Positions 40,903 through 50,287 of a stretch of 64,000 bases of DNA are shown piece by piece. A model generated the notes under the pieces. The model searched no databases and was not told the origin of the DNA. It saw nothing but the letters and a program-made list of their open reading frames with translations. Origin of the DNA: Sporosarcina sp. ZBG7A (GTDB taxonomy: Bacteria; Bacillota; Bacilli; Bacillales_A; Planococcaceae); NCBI RefSeq assembly GCF_000813425.1, contig NZ_JWIB01000034.1, forward strand, positions 1 to 64,000, written 5' to 3'. The position numbers and the translations under genes were made by a program. Position 1 is the first letter of the stretch. Every line of letters starts with the position of its first letter.

Positions 40903-43020
40903 TTATTCGTTGTAGGTTAGTCCGTGTCCAAATGGATACAAGGTTCCTCCCTCTGGATTTGGAATTGTCACAGGAAGTTTACCTGTAGGTTGGATGTCTC
41001 CAAATAGAACGGATGCAGTTGCTTTAAAGCTTGCTGTTCTAAATCCATATTGAGCCAAGTACCCATCTACGTTCGGATAAGCCATGATGTCGTATGGATT
41101 TCTGACTCCTACCGCAATGACAGGTGCTTCTGTTTGTTTCATTAACTCATTTACCATTTTCATTTGTGGGTTAGTAGGTGCTCTGCCCGCTACAGTGGAA
41201 GTAGTTGTACCGACAATGATTGCCGACGCATCTGAAATCTGTGAAACCTGTTCAGCAGAGAGTGGCTCTCCTGTTTTCACCAAGATTGTGTTTTCATGTT
41301 TACTTTTCACTGCTTGGTACAGTTCATCGATATATGAGCTACCAATGACTGCGATTTTCTCTGATGAATTTACCTTCAACGGTAGTACATCATTATTTTT
41401 CACTACAGTCACTGACTTTTCGGCCACCTCACGCTCAATTTGTTTATGTGAATCTGAGCCTACAGTTTCCTTAGCAGTTGCAATCACTTCATCAATCGAC
41501 TTCGGATTCTCTTCTTTCATAACGCCCCTCTTGAGCTTTAAGGACAATATTCTCTCAACTGAACTTTCGATTCGTGATTCTGAAATTTCTCCAGTACGTA
41601 CCGCATCCACGAGACCCGTTGCGACACTTTCCAATCCGACTGGCATTAGGACAAGATCAGTCCCTGCCTGTACAGCTCGGATTACAGAATCCACTGGTCC
41701 GAAATGATCCGCAATCGCTTTCATGTTTAATGCATCTGTTGTGATTAATCCATCGTATCCCATTTCCTCACGCATCAGTTCCGTCAGTACTTTATAGGAC
41801 AACGTAGCAGGCACATTAATTTCAGTTCCATCTTTTTTAGAGATTACTGTTGTCCCATCGATTTTCGGGAACGTGACATGTGCTGTCATGACTGCATCTA
41901 CTCCCGCTTCCATCGCTTTCTGGAACGGATACAACTCCACTTGCTTTAACCGTTCCTTGTCATAAGGAACTTCAGGGAGACCTAAATGCGAATCCACTGC
42001 TGTATCGCCATGACCAGGGAAGTGTTTTGCTGCTCCTGACGTTCCTGTGCCTTGAAGACCATTCGTATAAGCTACACCTAATTGAGCTGTTAGCTCTGGG
42101 TCTTCACTAAATGATCGCACACCGATTACAGGATTATCCGGATTATTGTTAATGTCAAAGGAAGGTGCGAAGTTCATATTGATACCCAACGAATGCAGTT
42201 CCTCACCAATTGCTCCTCCGACTTTACCTGCAAGTTCTTCTGATCGTGTAGCACCTAATGCCATATTCCCTGGCATATCTGTTCCAGATTGAAGTCTCGT
42301 TACGATTCCCCCCTCTTGGTCAATCGACATGAGAAGACCATATTTTTCAGACGCTTTTTGATAATCTGATACTAAACGTGCCGTTTGTTCTGTAGTGACT
42401 ACGTTTTCTCTAAACAAAATCACTCCGCCTAAATGATACTTTTGTACAAGCTGCTCAATTTCAGGAGTGAGTTCTGTGACATTTTTGCCATTCATATTCC
42501 TGAAATCTGGCATGAGCATTTGTCCCACTTTTTCTTCAAGCGTCATGTGACTGATTGCATTCTCAATGAGGTTGTATCGTTTCCCTTTCATCTTCACTAC
42601 CTGATAAGTAACTGGCAGTTTGTCGTGCCACTTTCCAGATGATAAATTAGGCTTTGCTAGTAGGGCAACATGGTCAAATCGTTTCCCTTCTCTCACTTGA
42701 ATGATGGCCATACCAGGTTTCCCAGACATCGTAACCACCCCATTGTCGTCAACTGTAGCGACTCTTTTATTGGTAGATTTCCATTTCAGATTTTGAGACA
42801 CTTCCATAAAATGTCCTTCTTTATATGCATGAAGAGGGTTTAGCTGAAGTGTTCCATCTTCAAATTGGCTCTCCGATTCAGGAACATTTTGTAATAGGAT
42901 TAAATCTTGAATCGGTGATTTGTGTGAGTTAGCCATAGCAGTTTGACCAGACACACCAGTAGATATTACTAACAATCCAATCAGTAGGGGCACTAAAAAA
43001 TAGGCACGAAGTTTCTTCAT
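40903..43020 (-). CDS. nagZ: Beta-N-acetylglucosaminidase NagZ (GH3)
   Basis: A 705-residue exported glycoside hydrolase family 3 enzyme. After the signal peptide comes a Big2-like domain (KWKSTNKRVATVDDNGVVTM). The catalytic barrel has GVILFRENV, SIDQEGGIVTRL and the NagZ His-Asp motif GAAKHFPGHGDTAVDSHLGL; the nucleophile region is YDGLITTDALNMKAI. A C-terminal domain follows. It releases GlcNAc from cell-wall muropeptides together with AmiE and NamZ. Equivalent to B. subtilis YbbD in order and build. Confidence 0.94.
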   Translation of the reverse strand: MKKLRAYFLVPLLIGLLVISTGVSGQTAMANSHKSPIQDLILLQNVPESESQFEDGTLQLNPLHAYKEGHFMEVSQNLKWKSTNKRVATVDDNGVVTMSGKPGMAIIQVREGKRFDHVALLAKPNLSSGKWHDKLPVTYQVVKMKGKRYNLIENAISHMTLEEKVGQMLMPDFRNMNGKNVTELTPEIEQLVQKYHLGGVILFRENVVTTEQTARLVSDYQKASEKYGLLMSIDQEGGIVTRLQSGTDMPGNMALGATRSEELAGKVGGAIGEELHSLGINMNFAPSFDINNNPDNPVIGVRSFSEDPELTAQLGVAYTNGLQGTGTSGAAKHFPGHGDTAVDSHLGLPEVPYDKERLKQVELYPFQKAMEAGVDAVMTAHVTFPKIDGTTVISKKDGTEINVPATLSYKVLTELMREEMGYDGLITTDALNMKAIADHFGPVDSVIRAVQAGTDLVLMPVGLESVATGLVDAVRTGEISESRIESSVERILSLKLKRGVMKEENPKSIDEVIATAKETVGSDSHKQIEREVAEKSVTVVKNNDVLPLKVNSSEKIAVIGSSYIDELYQAVKSKHENTILVKTGEPLSAEQVSQISDASAIIVGTTTSTVAGRAPTNPQMKMVNELMKQTEAPVIAVGVRNPYDIMAYPNVDGYLAQYGFRTASFKATASVLFGDIQPTGKLPVTIPNPEGGTLYPFGHGLTYNE

Positions 43021-43035
43021 CCACAGATCTCTCCT

Positions 43036-44682
43036 TTAATAGTTTCTATTTTCCCAATCCGTTGAATCTGCAATTGGTTTGACAGGTTTCCCGTTCAGTT
43101 TAATATCTCCTACGTACCATCCCCGTCCGTTAACAGATGTATCTGTCTCATAACGGAAACGAACATGCTTTGTTCCGTCAGGGAGGGCAACCGTCAAATT
43201 ACTCCATTTGTTGTTCGTTCCTGTAAGATGAACTCCTACTTCATTCCACTCAATACCGTCATTAGATACTTCAATTACTCCAAAGTCAGAGTCCTTTTCT
43301 AGTTCATACCAAGTGTTAAATGATAATTCGTTGACTTCTTCTTTTGCATCCACAAGTAAGTTCCGATTCAGCTTGTCCCCGTATCCAGAAAACCACGCAT
43401 CTGTACGTCTAGGAATAGGTGCTGGAATTGCATCTGCCACACGTCGAACGAAGTCTCTTCGAACAGAGTTCAATGAAATTGTATTTCTGGTAGGATGAAC
43501 ACGATTGGTTAGCAGAATCGCGATTGTTTGGTTTTTCTTGTTAATCACGATACTTGTTCCTGTAAATCCGGTGTGCCCTGCTGATGAAGGATCTGAGAGT
43601 GCATCCATATACCACCCTTGGTTCAATTCCCATCCGAGTCCATGATCATCCCCCTTAAATTCTGGAATCTGATTTTCACTCAATAATTGAACCGTTTTAG
43701 GCTTAAGGATTCGTTTGCCGCCATATCGTCCTTCGTTCAGAATCATATGTGCAAATATCCCTAAATCTTTAGCTGTGGAGAAAACTCCAGCGTGACCTGC
43801 AACACCGTCTAGTGACCACGCATTCTCGTCATGGACTTCACCCCAAACGAGTCCTCTACCAATCTCAGGTTGGAATTCTGTCGCAGCAATCCGATTCTTA
43901 AGCGATGCAGGTGGATTGTACATCGTGTCTTTCATACCAAGTGGTTTAGTAATTTCGTCTTTTACAAACTGATCCAAGCGTTTCCCTGATAGTTTTTCAA
44001 CAACTGCTCCTAACGTAATCATGTTCAAATCGCTATAGGTATAGCTGCTCCCCGGCTGAGCTTTCAATGGTTGAGCATATACAAGCTGCAACCTGTCTTC
44101 CCGTGTTTCTCCTTGGGAATGGAGTGGAATCCAAGCGGTGAATCCGGATGTATGAGTCATTAACTGTCGTATCGTAACTGTTTCTTTTCCATTTGCAGCG
44201 AACTTAGGAATGTATTGTGCTACAGGAGCGTCCAATTGAATAGCTCCCTTTTCATACAATTTCATAGCTGCTACTGTCGTGAAAATTTTGCTAATTGAAG
44301 CGACGTCAAAAATGGTGTTGTTTTGCATTGTCACAGGATTTTCCATTTCCGTGTAAGAGTCGTCCACATAACGAGCAGCATCGCCATAAGCTTGCTGTTT
44401 CACAATATGTCCACTGCGTGCTACAAGGACAACAGCCCCGGGGGTCGTGTTTTCTTCAATTGCATTGTTAAGGACTTCATCAATTTCTTGAATAGGCTCC
44501 TGTCTCATTCCCGCACCTCTCACTGAACCTGGATGTAGAATCGGTGCTCCGTAACCTGGATTATTCCATGACTTATTAGGAATCGAATTCCCATGGGCCC
44601 CAGCTGTTTCAGCAAAAACAAGTCCACTTGCTAACGTACAAACGAGTACCGCAGTTAAGAACTTCTTTTTCGATTTCACCAT
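43036..44682 (-). CDS. amiE: Serine hydrolase AmiE/YbbE, muropeptide amidase
   Basis: A 548-residue exported protein of the beta-lactamase/class C serine hydrolase fold. Active-site motifs: S-x-x-K in DVASISKIFTTVA, YSDLN (tyrosine motif) and GHTGFTG (third motif). In B. subtilis the same position in the operon is AmiE, an N-acetylmuramyl-L-alanine amidase that strips peptides from MurNAc. A C-terminal extension of about 110 residues (from NELSFNTWYELEKD) looks like a beta-sandwich binding domain and may hold it at the wall. First gene of the operon; the usual murQ-murR-murP genes are not upstream here. Confidence 0.87.
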   Translation of the reverse strand: MVKSKKKFLTAVLVCTLASGLVFAETAGAHGNSIPNKSWNNPGYGAPILHPGSVRGAGMRQEPIQEIDEVLNNAIEENTTPGAVVLVARSGHIVKQQAYGDAARYVDDSYTEMENPVTMQNNTIFDVASISKIFTTVAAMKLYEKGAIQLDAPVAQYIPKFAANGKETVTIRQLMTHTSGFTAWIPLHSQGETREDRLQLVYAQPLKAQPGSSYTYSDLNMITLGAVVEKLSGKRLDQFVKDEITKPLGMKDTMYNPPASLKNRIAATEFQPEIGRGLVWGEVHDENAWSLDGVAGHAGVFSTAKDLGIFAHMILNEGRYGGKRILKPKTVQLLSENQIPEFKGDDHGLGWELNQGWYMDALSDPSSAGHTGFTGTSIVINKKNQTIAILLTNRVHPTRNTISLNSVRRDFVRRVADAIPAPIPRRTDAWFSGYGDKLNRNLLVDAKEEVNELSFNTWYELEKDSDFGVIEVSNDGIEWNEVGVHLTGTNNKWSNLTVALPDGTKHVRFRYETDTSVNGRGWYVGDIKLNGKPVKPIADSTDWENRNY

Positions 44683-44870
44683 CTACTTCATCCTCTCCTT
44701 ATTCTTGTAAGCCCTTTCACTTTATCGAAATTATTAGTAAATTACTATGCTTCCTAAGGGCTTTCATTTATAGAAACACTGGTAATTTAGTGCATAAATG
44801 AGTTGGTATAATTGACTGACTAATAAGAAAAAATAAGAGCGTTAGTTTGCTAAATGTTGCTATAAAACGA

Positions 44871-44910
44871 CAAAAAGACACCTTCCATAGAGTTGGAAAG
44901 TGTCTTTTTG
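44871..44910. terminator. Isolated bidirectional terminator
   Basis: AAAAAGACACCTTCC pairs with GGAAAGTGTCTTTTT around a seven-base loop. It lies between the amiE promoter region and the acetyltransferase gene. The latter reads towards it from the right only beyond its stop at 45023, so it ends that gene. Confidence 0.8.
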
Positions 44911-45022
44911 CTCCTTGTGTACTATAAAGGATATTCTTACAGATGGCCTATTCTGTTCCTGTTTTTACATGATCACGATGCAAAGATTTTAAGAGATTGT
45001 TCTTACTCTCTGTAGGAGTAAA

Positions 45023-45406
45023 TTAAAATGACTTCCTGAATCCATAGAACGAGCGATATCCTTCTTTTTGGTAAAACGAGTGCGATGCTTCAGTTGCTAG
45101 CATTTCAATCCGTGTACTTGGATACAGTCTATGTACATAATACAGTATTTCTTTACCTATTCCGTGTCCACGAAATTTCTTCTCTACGAGCATTTCACAA
45201 ATAAAAGTGGTCACAAGAGTATCCGTAAAACCTCTCACACATGCTACCAGTTCATCATCTTTCGTAACTGCAATGAATGCAATGGTTGAATTTCTCCAGG
45301 CTCCCTGAGTTTGCGTATAATTTTCAGCAAGATTCATCCAGCCTTCTTCAAGATACATCGCATGGATCGCAGTGTAATAGGTTTCATCGTAAGGGATAAT
45401 TTTCAT
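45023..45406 (-). CDS. GNAT-family N-acetyltransferase
   Basis: A 127-residue acetyltransferase. The acetyl-CoA loop is KKFRGHGIGKEILYYVHRLY, followed by a beta strand (TRIEMLATEAS) and HSFYQKEGYRSF. I chose the ATG at 45406, since the longer version to 45445 begins with an odd cysteine-rich leader and no ribosome site. Even so, the GGAG upstream is 11 bases away, so the start is uncertain. Substrate unknown. Confidence 0.75.
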   Translation of the reverse strand: MKIIPYDETYYTAIHAMYLEEGWMNLAENYTQTQGAWRNSTIAFIAVTKDDELVACVRGFTDTLVTTFICEMLVEKKFRGHGIGKEILYYVHRLYPSTRIEMLATEASHSFYQKEGYRSFYGFRKSF

Positions 45407-45540
45407 ATCACCAGTTGCTCCGCAGTTAAACGCCATGCAACACACCGCCGTTCTCTTCTATTTTTCCTGAATCTGTGAGCTATAACAAAGCTCAATACGA
45501 CAAAACTTTAGACATCAATCATCTATAGTGGCAACATTTT

Positions 45541-45990
45541 TTAAAAAATCAACTTCATACCTTCGTGACTTGAGATAAATCCAAGTCTTTCATAAAAACG
45601 ATGAGCATCTACGCGCTGTTTGTCGGTCGTCAATTGGACAAGACCAGCACCCTCAGACTTTGCAATGGAAATCGCTCGTTCAAACAAGGCTTGACCAACC
45701 CCTTGACTGCGATAACGTCTATCAACTCGCACCCCTTCGATTTGTGCCCGTTTCAACCCTCTTCTAGCTAAACCAGGAATGAGGGTTAGCTGAAGACAGC
45801 CAACCACTTTTTGATCATCAATTGCTAAAATGAGTTGGTTTCCAGATTGGGCTTCCATTTCTGCAAATGCTTCCACATAATCGTTTACCACGTAATCTTC
45901 TGTACTTTCACGCGCAGATCCTAATTCATCATCCGCTAGCAAGGCGACAATACTTGGGATATCATTTTCTGTCGCTTTTCTGAAATGCAT
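45541..45990 (-). CDS. GNAT-family N-acetyltransferase
   Basis: A 149-residue acetyltransferase starting at the ATG nine bases behind AAGGAG. Acetyl-CoA site: VRVDRRYRSQGVGQALFERA; C-terminal motif RVDAHRFYERLGFISSHEGM. The fold and the last motif resemble PhnO/aminoglycoside-type acetylators, but the substrate cannot be read from sequence. It shares strand with the shorter GNAT gene downstream, about 130 bases apart, and may be transcribed with it. Confidence 0.82.
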   Translation of the reverse strand: MHFRKATENDIPSIVALLADDELGSARESTEDYVVNDYVEAFAEMEAQSGNQLILAIDDQKVVGCLQLTLIPGLARRGLKRAQIEGVRVDRRYRSQGVGQALFERAISIAKSEGAGLVQLTTDKQRVDAHRFYERLGFISSHEGMKLIF

Positions 45991-46249
45991 GTACTCCAAC
46001 TCCTTAGATAAAAGATGCAACCATGAACCTTCATACAACTCCATCTAATCATATAATCTATTGGCATGACTTCATGCCCTTTGCCAAGTAGTATACGTGG
46101 CAAATCCCAAGAAGTATAATCTGAAATATCTATCATTTGATATAAGGAAATGTTATACACAGCTTGGTAAGTGTGGAAAGTAGTTGCTAGTGAGTAAATC
46201 ATTCAAAAACAGATCTGAAATATCAGTTCTCCAATCCAATGCCTAAAAC

Positions 46250-46292
46250 AAAAATGCCCTTTGAGTTGCAAATACTGCACTCCCAAGGGCCA
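46250..46292 (-). terminator. Terminator of the DHFR-like gene
   Basis: On the minus strand GGCCCTTGGGAGT pairs imperfectly with ACTCAAAGGGC around a 12-base loop and runs into five U. Confidence 0.7.
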
Positions 46293-46301
46293 CTTATCAT
46301 A

Positions 46302-46829
46302 TTATGCTCTTTTCGTATACCGTAAAATAGGAAGTCCTTCATTGACTGAGTATTCCTCAAGCTGTAATGGAATCGTTCGATCGTTTTCTTCGAACAGACG
46401 GGTTCCAGCTCCAAGAATCATTGGAACGATGCCGATGATGAATTCATCAACGATGCCTGCTTTCAAAAAGGCGTTTGTCAGCTGGCTACCACCGAAGAGC
46501 CAAATATCTTTTCCTTCGTCCTGCTGAAGATCTTGGACGTGCGATACAATGTCCCCTTTGACAAATTGCACATTTCCTTGGTCCTCTTTATCTAAAGAAG
46601 TCACAACGATAATCTTGTGCTGTGCCACCATATCGAGTGTAGAATCCTCGAACGATTTTCGTCCCATTACAACCGTATCGACTTGTTCTAAAAAGTCTGA
46701 GAAACTGAACTGATCCGATGTATCCAGCTCACTATGGCCGTCCCCACCAATCCAGTCGAATCCCCCATTGTCATCCGCAATATATCCATCAAGGCTCATC
46801 GCCAAATTCATTATGATTTTTCTCGTCAT
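46302..46829 (-). CDS. Dihydrofolate reductase-family protein (RibD C-terminal type)
   Basis: A 175-residue reductase of the YwjB/YyaP group. The opening RKIIMNLAMSLDGYIADDNG and the NADPH-binding DIWLFGGSQLTNAFLKAGI are diagnostic, as is MGRKSFED. It is not the folate DHFR: the substrate-binding residues differ and the group has unknown substrates. A paralogue lies at 58631. Single gene with its own terminator. Confidence 0.85.
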   Translation of the reverse strand: MTRKIIMNLAMSLDGYIADDNGGFDWIGGDGHSELDTSDQFSFSDFLEQVDTVVMGRKSFEDSTLDMVAQHKIIVVTSLDKEDQGNVQFVKGDIVSHVQDLQQDEGKDIWLFGGSQLTNAFLKAGIVDEFIIGIVPMILGAGTRLFEENDRTIPLQLEEYSVNEGLPILRYTKRA

Positions 46830-47068
46830 CCTTGCCCACTCCGTTCTGAAGACATATTTAACGTTCAGCAGTATACCACGAAATCGGTCTTAGACTACTT
46901 AATGTAGGCTTCAAAAAAGAAGGAAAGCAGTTCAAGAGTATTCACCGATAAAACAGCCATTACCTTGAATATATAACATTCAGAAGTTCTACCTGTAATC
47001 GCTTCATACGAAAACTCTAGCTTCAAATAAGTTTTCATTGCGTATTTCAATATTTCAAAGAAGAAATA

Positions 47069-47090
47069 CCAATTACTTTAAAGTAATTGG
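47069..47090. repeat. Palindrome flanking the IS remnant, left copy
   Basis: CCAATTACTTTAAAGTAATTGG is a perfect 22-base palindrome directly outside the left end of the IS1182-type remnant. A copy with one changed base is at the right end, so it looks like a duplicated target site. Confidence 0.8.
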
Positions 47091-47447
47091 AGAGACTATA
47101 GACAAACTCTTGCAATCACGAGGTAGGTCTAAAGTCTATTTTTTTACAATAGATTTAACTATAAAAAGTTGATTTCCGCTGCGTGCGGACGCTTTTCGAG
47201 GGGCTTGCTCTCAGCCAATCGAACGACGAAGAGTTCGATTGGCCGTATTTTGGCGAACTTTGCTAAAATTAAGGCAGTACTCATCTCCCTAGCTTTGCTC
47301 AGTCCAGAGTCTTCGAAAACACGTGCTCCTAACGCTTCACTTTTACTCGAAAAAGCTGTTATTCGTCACAGCTTTCTCTCCCCCCCGGAGTCGCCGCTCT
47401 CCGCTACAATCAACAATATCTCCCAACTATCAAATGAGGTGATGGAA

Positions 47448-47654
47448 ATGATGACGAAGAATCAAGTTAATGAACGGGAACAGATGGAAATGCTTACAAT
47501 CGAACAGTTAGTTCCACAAGACCATCTGGTCCGTAAATTAGATGCAGTAATTGATTTCCCCTTCATTTATCCATTGGTTGTAGATCTATATTCCCTATTC
47601 GGAAGACCGAGCATAAAACCTGTTGTTCTCTATAAATTGTCATTCATTCAATAG
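47448..47654 (+). pseudogene. IS1182 transposase, N-terminal fragment
   Basis: Starts behind GAGGTGATGG. The 68 residues include REQMEMLTIEQLVPQDHLVR and GRPSIKPVVLYKLSFIQ, the conserved head of IS1182 transposases. The frame ends at a stop exactly where homology ends; the DDE catalytic core is absent. Confidence 0.85.
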
Positions 47655-47785
47655 CCTAAGCCCTCTTTTGGTTGTTCATCGCATACCATGTTTCTCCTTG
47701 ACATCGACAAAGATGCGTTCAACTGTTTCTTTGCATTCCCATAGACTTCTTTGATTTCACATCGGTGTCTCAATTCTTCTGTTAC
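47655..47785 (-). pseudogene. IS1182 transposase, C-terminal fragment in reverse
   Basis: The minus strand reads TEELRHRCEIKEVYGNAKK, then one frameshift, then KETVERIFVDVKEKHGMR, stop, TTKRGL. This matches the C-terminal YxxRKETIERxFAD-KEKHGMR region of the family. It abuts the N-terminal fragment but points the other way, so an inversion or a second copy was involved. Confidence 0.75.
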
Positions 47786-48030
47786 ATCTAGTTAGTCTTG
47801 TTAGCTGGACATGGTGCCTCACTATTGCATTGTTTGCTTGAATGATGTGAATGTGTCTTAGCATATTCAGTTGATTGAAGTGCAGGACGGCGACTCCTGG
47901 GGATCAGCGCAGCGCGAAGACCCCGCAGACACGAAGCGACGAGGAGGCTGAGGGCAAGCCCCCGGAAAGCGCCCGTCCGGAACGGAAATCAACGGCCTGT
48001 TATCCTTCATTTTCAGAGTCAACGGTGCAA

Positions 48031-48076
48031 AAAGACAAAAGGGATGGAAATCAACACGATTCCCATCCCTTTTGTC
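48031..48076. other. Long hairpin inside the right IS end
   Basis: AGACAAAAGGGATGG and CCATCCCTTTTGTCT are perfect 15-base arms around a 16-base loop. The right arm overlaps the terminal inverted repeat of the IS remnant. Confidence 0.8.
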
Positions 48077-48087
48077 TACAGTCTGAA

Positions 48088-48109
48088 CCAATTACTATAA
48101 AGTAATTGG
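48088..48109. repeat. Palindrome flanking the IS remnant, right copy
   Basis: CCAATTACTATAAAGTAATTGG differs by one base from the left copy. It lies 15 bases past the stop of the DUF3885 gene, so it may originally have been that gene's terminator hairpin. Confidence 0.8.
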
Positions 48110-48123
48110 CTCAATGATCATTC

Positions 48124-48798
48124 TCACTTTAAACGTATACTTTCCGAATTTGCAAAAACAGAGTCTATCTGATTACGTTCCTCTTCACTAATCCAATCAT
48201 TGTAACTCTCATATAAAAATTGAATCTCTTCTTTCTTTAACGCTAAAATGTCACAGCCCGGCCCATCATATAAGTGATAAATAATGCCGCGCGTCAAATT
48301 TATAAAATAAAACTCAATACTACTTTGAGGCTTCTGCTCTAACTGTATCATGACCTCCCCAAAGTCTTTATAGCAAATTTCTCGCAATATGATTTCATAT
48401 CGAATGTCCTTTTTTTTGCAACCTAAGGTGAATCGATGGACTACCAACTGTTCCCCTTCTTCGTTGCAAACATCCGGTATCAGTTCATGCCTCAATTTAT
48501 CTAAGACGTCCTGTTGTTTAATATAACTTCGGTATACTTTTAACGGTTCTTCAAGAAACAAGTGATCCTCAGTTGTACGAACGTCCGCTATTACAAGTAG
48601 TTCATCTTCATCCCGAAATACCTCATCATACAATGTAATGGAACGTTGAAAAGCGTCTTCCAGATCATCGGAATCCTTAATAGTCAATAAAGGATTTAAT
48701 ATATCAAATCGAATGGCAATATCCCATGAATTGAATAACGGGGGTTGCAATGTTACTCCTTTAAACTTCTGGTCAAAAAAAGATTCTAGATTTTGCAT
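48124..48798 (-). CDS. DUF3885 domain protein
   Basis: A 224-residue soluble protein. The C-terminal part carries the DUF3885 pattern: GIIYHLYDGPGCDILA followed by FLYESYNDWISEEERNQI. These proteins recur in Bacillales, often beside toxin-immunity-like or unknown genes, and have no proven role. The start at 48798 lies eight bases behind AGGGAGG. The IS remnant abuts its 3' end but leaves the frame intact. Confidence 0.82.
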   Translation of the reverse strand: MQNLESFFDQKFKGVTLQPPLFNSWDIAIRFDILNPLLTIKDSDDLEDAFQRSITLYDEVFRDEDELLVIADVRTTEDHLFLEEPLKVYRSYIKQQDVLDKLRHELIPDVCNEEGEQLVVHRFTLGCKKKDIRYEIILREICYKDFGEVMIQLEQKPQSSIEFYFINLTRGIIYHLYDGPGCDILALKKEEIQFLYESYNDWISEEERNQIDSVFANSESIRLK

Positions 48799-48924
48799 TG
48801 TCTTTTCCTCCCTAGACAATTAACAACTGATTTTTTCATTTTGTCTGTAACCAAACAATCACGAGTGTTTTAGCCAAAAGGAGAGTTTCCCCACACAGGA
48901 TTGATTCTGAGCCTAAATTCCGAC

Positions 48925-49353
48925 TTAATTACCTGGAAGAATTCCAGGGGCAAGCACCTTACAATTTGGATCTGCACGAAGAACCATTTCGGGACCATGT
49001 GGACTGTATATGGCCATTAGTTTTAGTGGCTCCCAACCCGTATTAATTGTAGAATGGAATGCTCCCTTCGGTATGTGAACACACATTCCTGCAGTGATTT
49101 TCGTCGGTGCACCGTCATTCACAGTTTGCTCACCTTCACCAGAGATCACGTAAAGAACCTCTTCTTCTTCAGGGTGATTATGACGGTCATGACCTTTACC
49201 CGGATGCAAAATAACGATACCCATACTAAACTTCTCCGCGTTCGTCACACGTGGTTCACTCATCCATTTAAGTGTTCCCCACTCAAATTCTTGAGTTTCA
49301 ACATCCTCTGGATTTATGTATCTCAATCCTGCTTGCTCTTTTACTTCAGTCAT
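48925..49353 (-). CDS. Cupin-domain protein
   Basis: A 142-residue single-cupin protein. The metal motif is GKGHDRHNHPEEEEVLYV, with the two His and the Glu, and the second motif is GMCVHIPKGAFHSTINTG. A metal-dependent isomerase, dioxygenase or binding role is possible. It starts behind TTGGAGG, about 80 bases after the TIM-barrel gene on the same strand, with no terminator between. It is therefore the last gene of the UPF0261/PF09370 operon and may process its product. Confidence 0.85.
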   Translation of the reverse strand: MTEVKEQAGLRYINPEDVETQEFEWGTLKWMSEPRVTNAEKFSMGIVILHPGKGHDRHNHPEEEEVLYVISGEGEQTVNDGAPTKITAGMCVHIPKGAFHSTINTGWEPLKLMAIYSPHGPEMVLRADPNCKVLAPGILPGN

Positions 49354-49433
49354 TTTAATTCCTCCAAAACATGTATTTTAAATTCTTAAAACAAAGAGAA
49401 ATAACTTATTGAAGGAGCATTGTCAAAAATCTT

Positions 49434-50264
49434 TTAAATCGATAAATCTTTAAACTTACGGGCTTGTTTTTCAATAGCCACCTCAGTTGGAAGTCGCTCA
49501 ATACTGCTTGCGCCGAAGAACCCTGCAATGCCTTCTGTATGCTCAAAAATGTACTGTGCGTCTTCGGGTTCTGCGATTGGTCCACCATGACACAATACGA
49601 TAATATCCGGATTAATCGCGACAGCAGCATCACGCATTTCCTGTACTTTTTTAGCTGACTCCTCAAGAGTCAAATTACTTTGCGCACCGATACTTCCCTT
49701 AGTTGTAAGACCCATGTGCGGAACCAGGACATCTGCACCAGCTTTCGTCATCGCGACAGCTTGCTCAGGTGTAAATACATAAGGACACGTTAGCATTCCT
49801 AATTCATGTGCTTCACGAATCATTTCAACTTCTAGATCATAGCCCATTCCCGTTTCTTCTAGATTTGTTCGGAACGTCCCGTCAATTAAGCCGACAGTTG
49901 GAAAGTTTTGGACTCCATGGAATCCCATATCTTTTAACTGTCTCAGAAAATTAGGCATTATTCTGAATGGATCTGTTCCACAAACTCCAGCAAGTACCGG
50001 CGTATCTTTTACGATCGGAAGTACTTCAGAACCCATGTCCATAACAATTGCATTGGCATCTCCATAAGGCATCAGACCCGCTAAACTACCACGACCAGCC
50101 ATACGATATCGACCTGAGTTGTAGATGATGATTAAATCCGTACCACCTTTTTCTGCGAACTTTGCAGTGATTCCTGTACCCGCTCCTGAACCGATAATCG
50201 GATTCCCTTTTGCAATTTGTTTGCGAAGTTTTTCTAATGCTACTTCTCGTATAGTTAGTGTCAT
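49434..50264 (-). CDS. PF09370 TIM-barrel protein (phosphoenolpyruvate hydrolase-like)
   Basis: A 276-residue TIM-barrel enzyme of the phosphoenolpyruvate hydrolase-like family. Conserved blocks: [75 protein letters not shown] and the phosphate-loop-like [11 protein letters not shown]. The start at 50264 has GAGGG seven bases upstream. It directly follows the UPF0261 gene by 23 bases. The two correspond to the C- and N-terminal halves of plant Tm-1-like proteins, so they probably form one complex. The reaction is unknown. Confidence 0.88.
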   Translation of the reverse strand: MTLTIREVALEKLRKQIAKGNPIIGSGAGTGITAKFAEKGGTDLIIIYNSGRYRMAGRGSLAGLMPYGDANAIVMDMGSEVLPIVKDTPVLAGVCGTDPFRIMPNFLRQLKDMGFHGVQNFPTVGLIDGTFRTNLEETGMGYDLEVEMIREAHELGMLTCPYVFTPEQAVAMTKAGADVLVPHMGLTTKGSIGAQSNLTLEESAKKVQEMRDAAVAINPDIIVLCHGGPIAEPEDAQYIFEHTEGIAGFFGASSIERLPTEVAIEKQARKFKDLSI

Positions 50265-50287
50265 TTGCAAGCCCTCATTTCTCAATG

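Larger units (their letters stand above)
47091..48087. mobile_element. Decayed IS1182-type insertion sequence
   Basis: About one kilobase bounded by inverted ends: AGACTATAGACAAA at 47093-47106 and, inverted, AGACTGTAGACAAA at 48071-48084. Inside are GC-rich end regions (47165-47400 and 47880-47995) and two transposase fragments of opposite orientation. An intact element of this family is about 1.6-1.9 kb, so a large part is missing. The same palindrome flanks both sides. Confidence 0.8.

Noticed and set aside
47169-47447. N-terminal extension of the IS1182 transposase fragment
   Set aside because: The translated part before 47448 comes from the GC-rich IS end and does not resemble transposase; the ribosome site lies just before 47448.
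47875-48105. Frames on both strands within the right IS end
   Set aside because: The sequence is the non-coding, GC-rich terminal region of the insertion sequence and a long hairpin.
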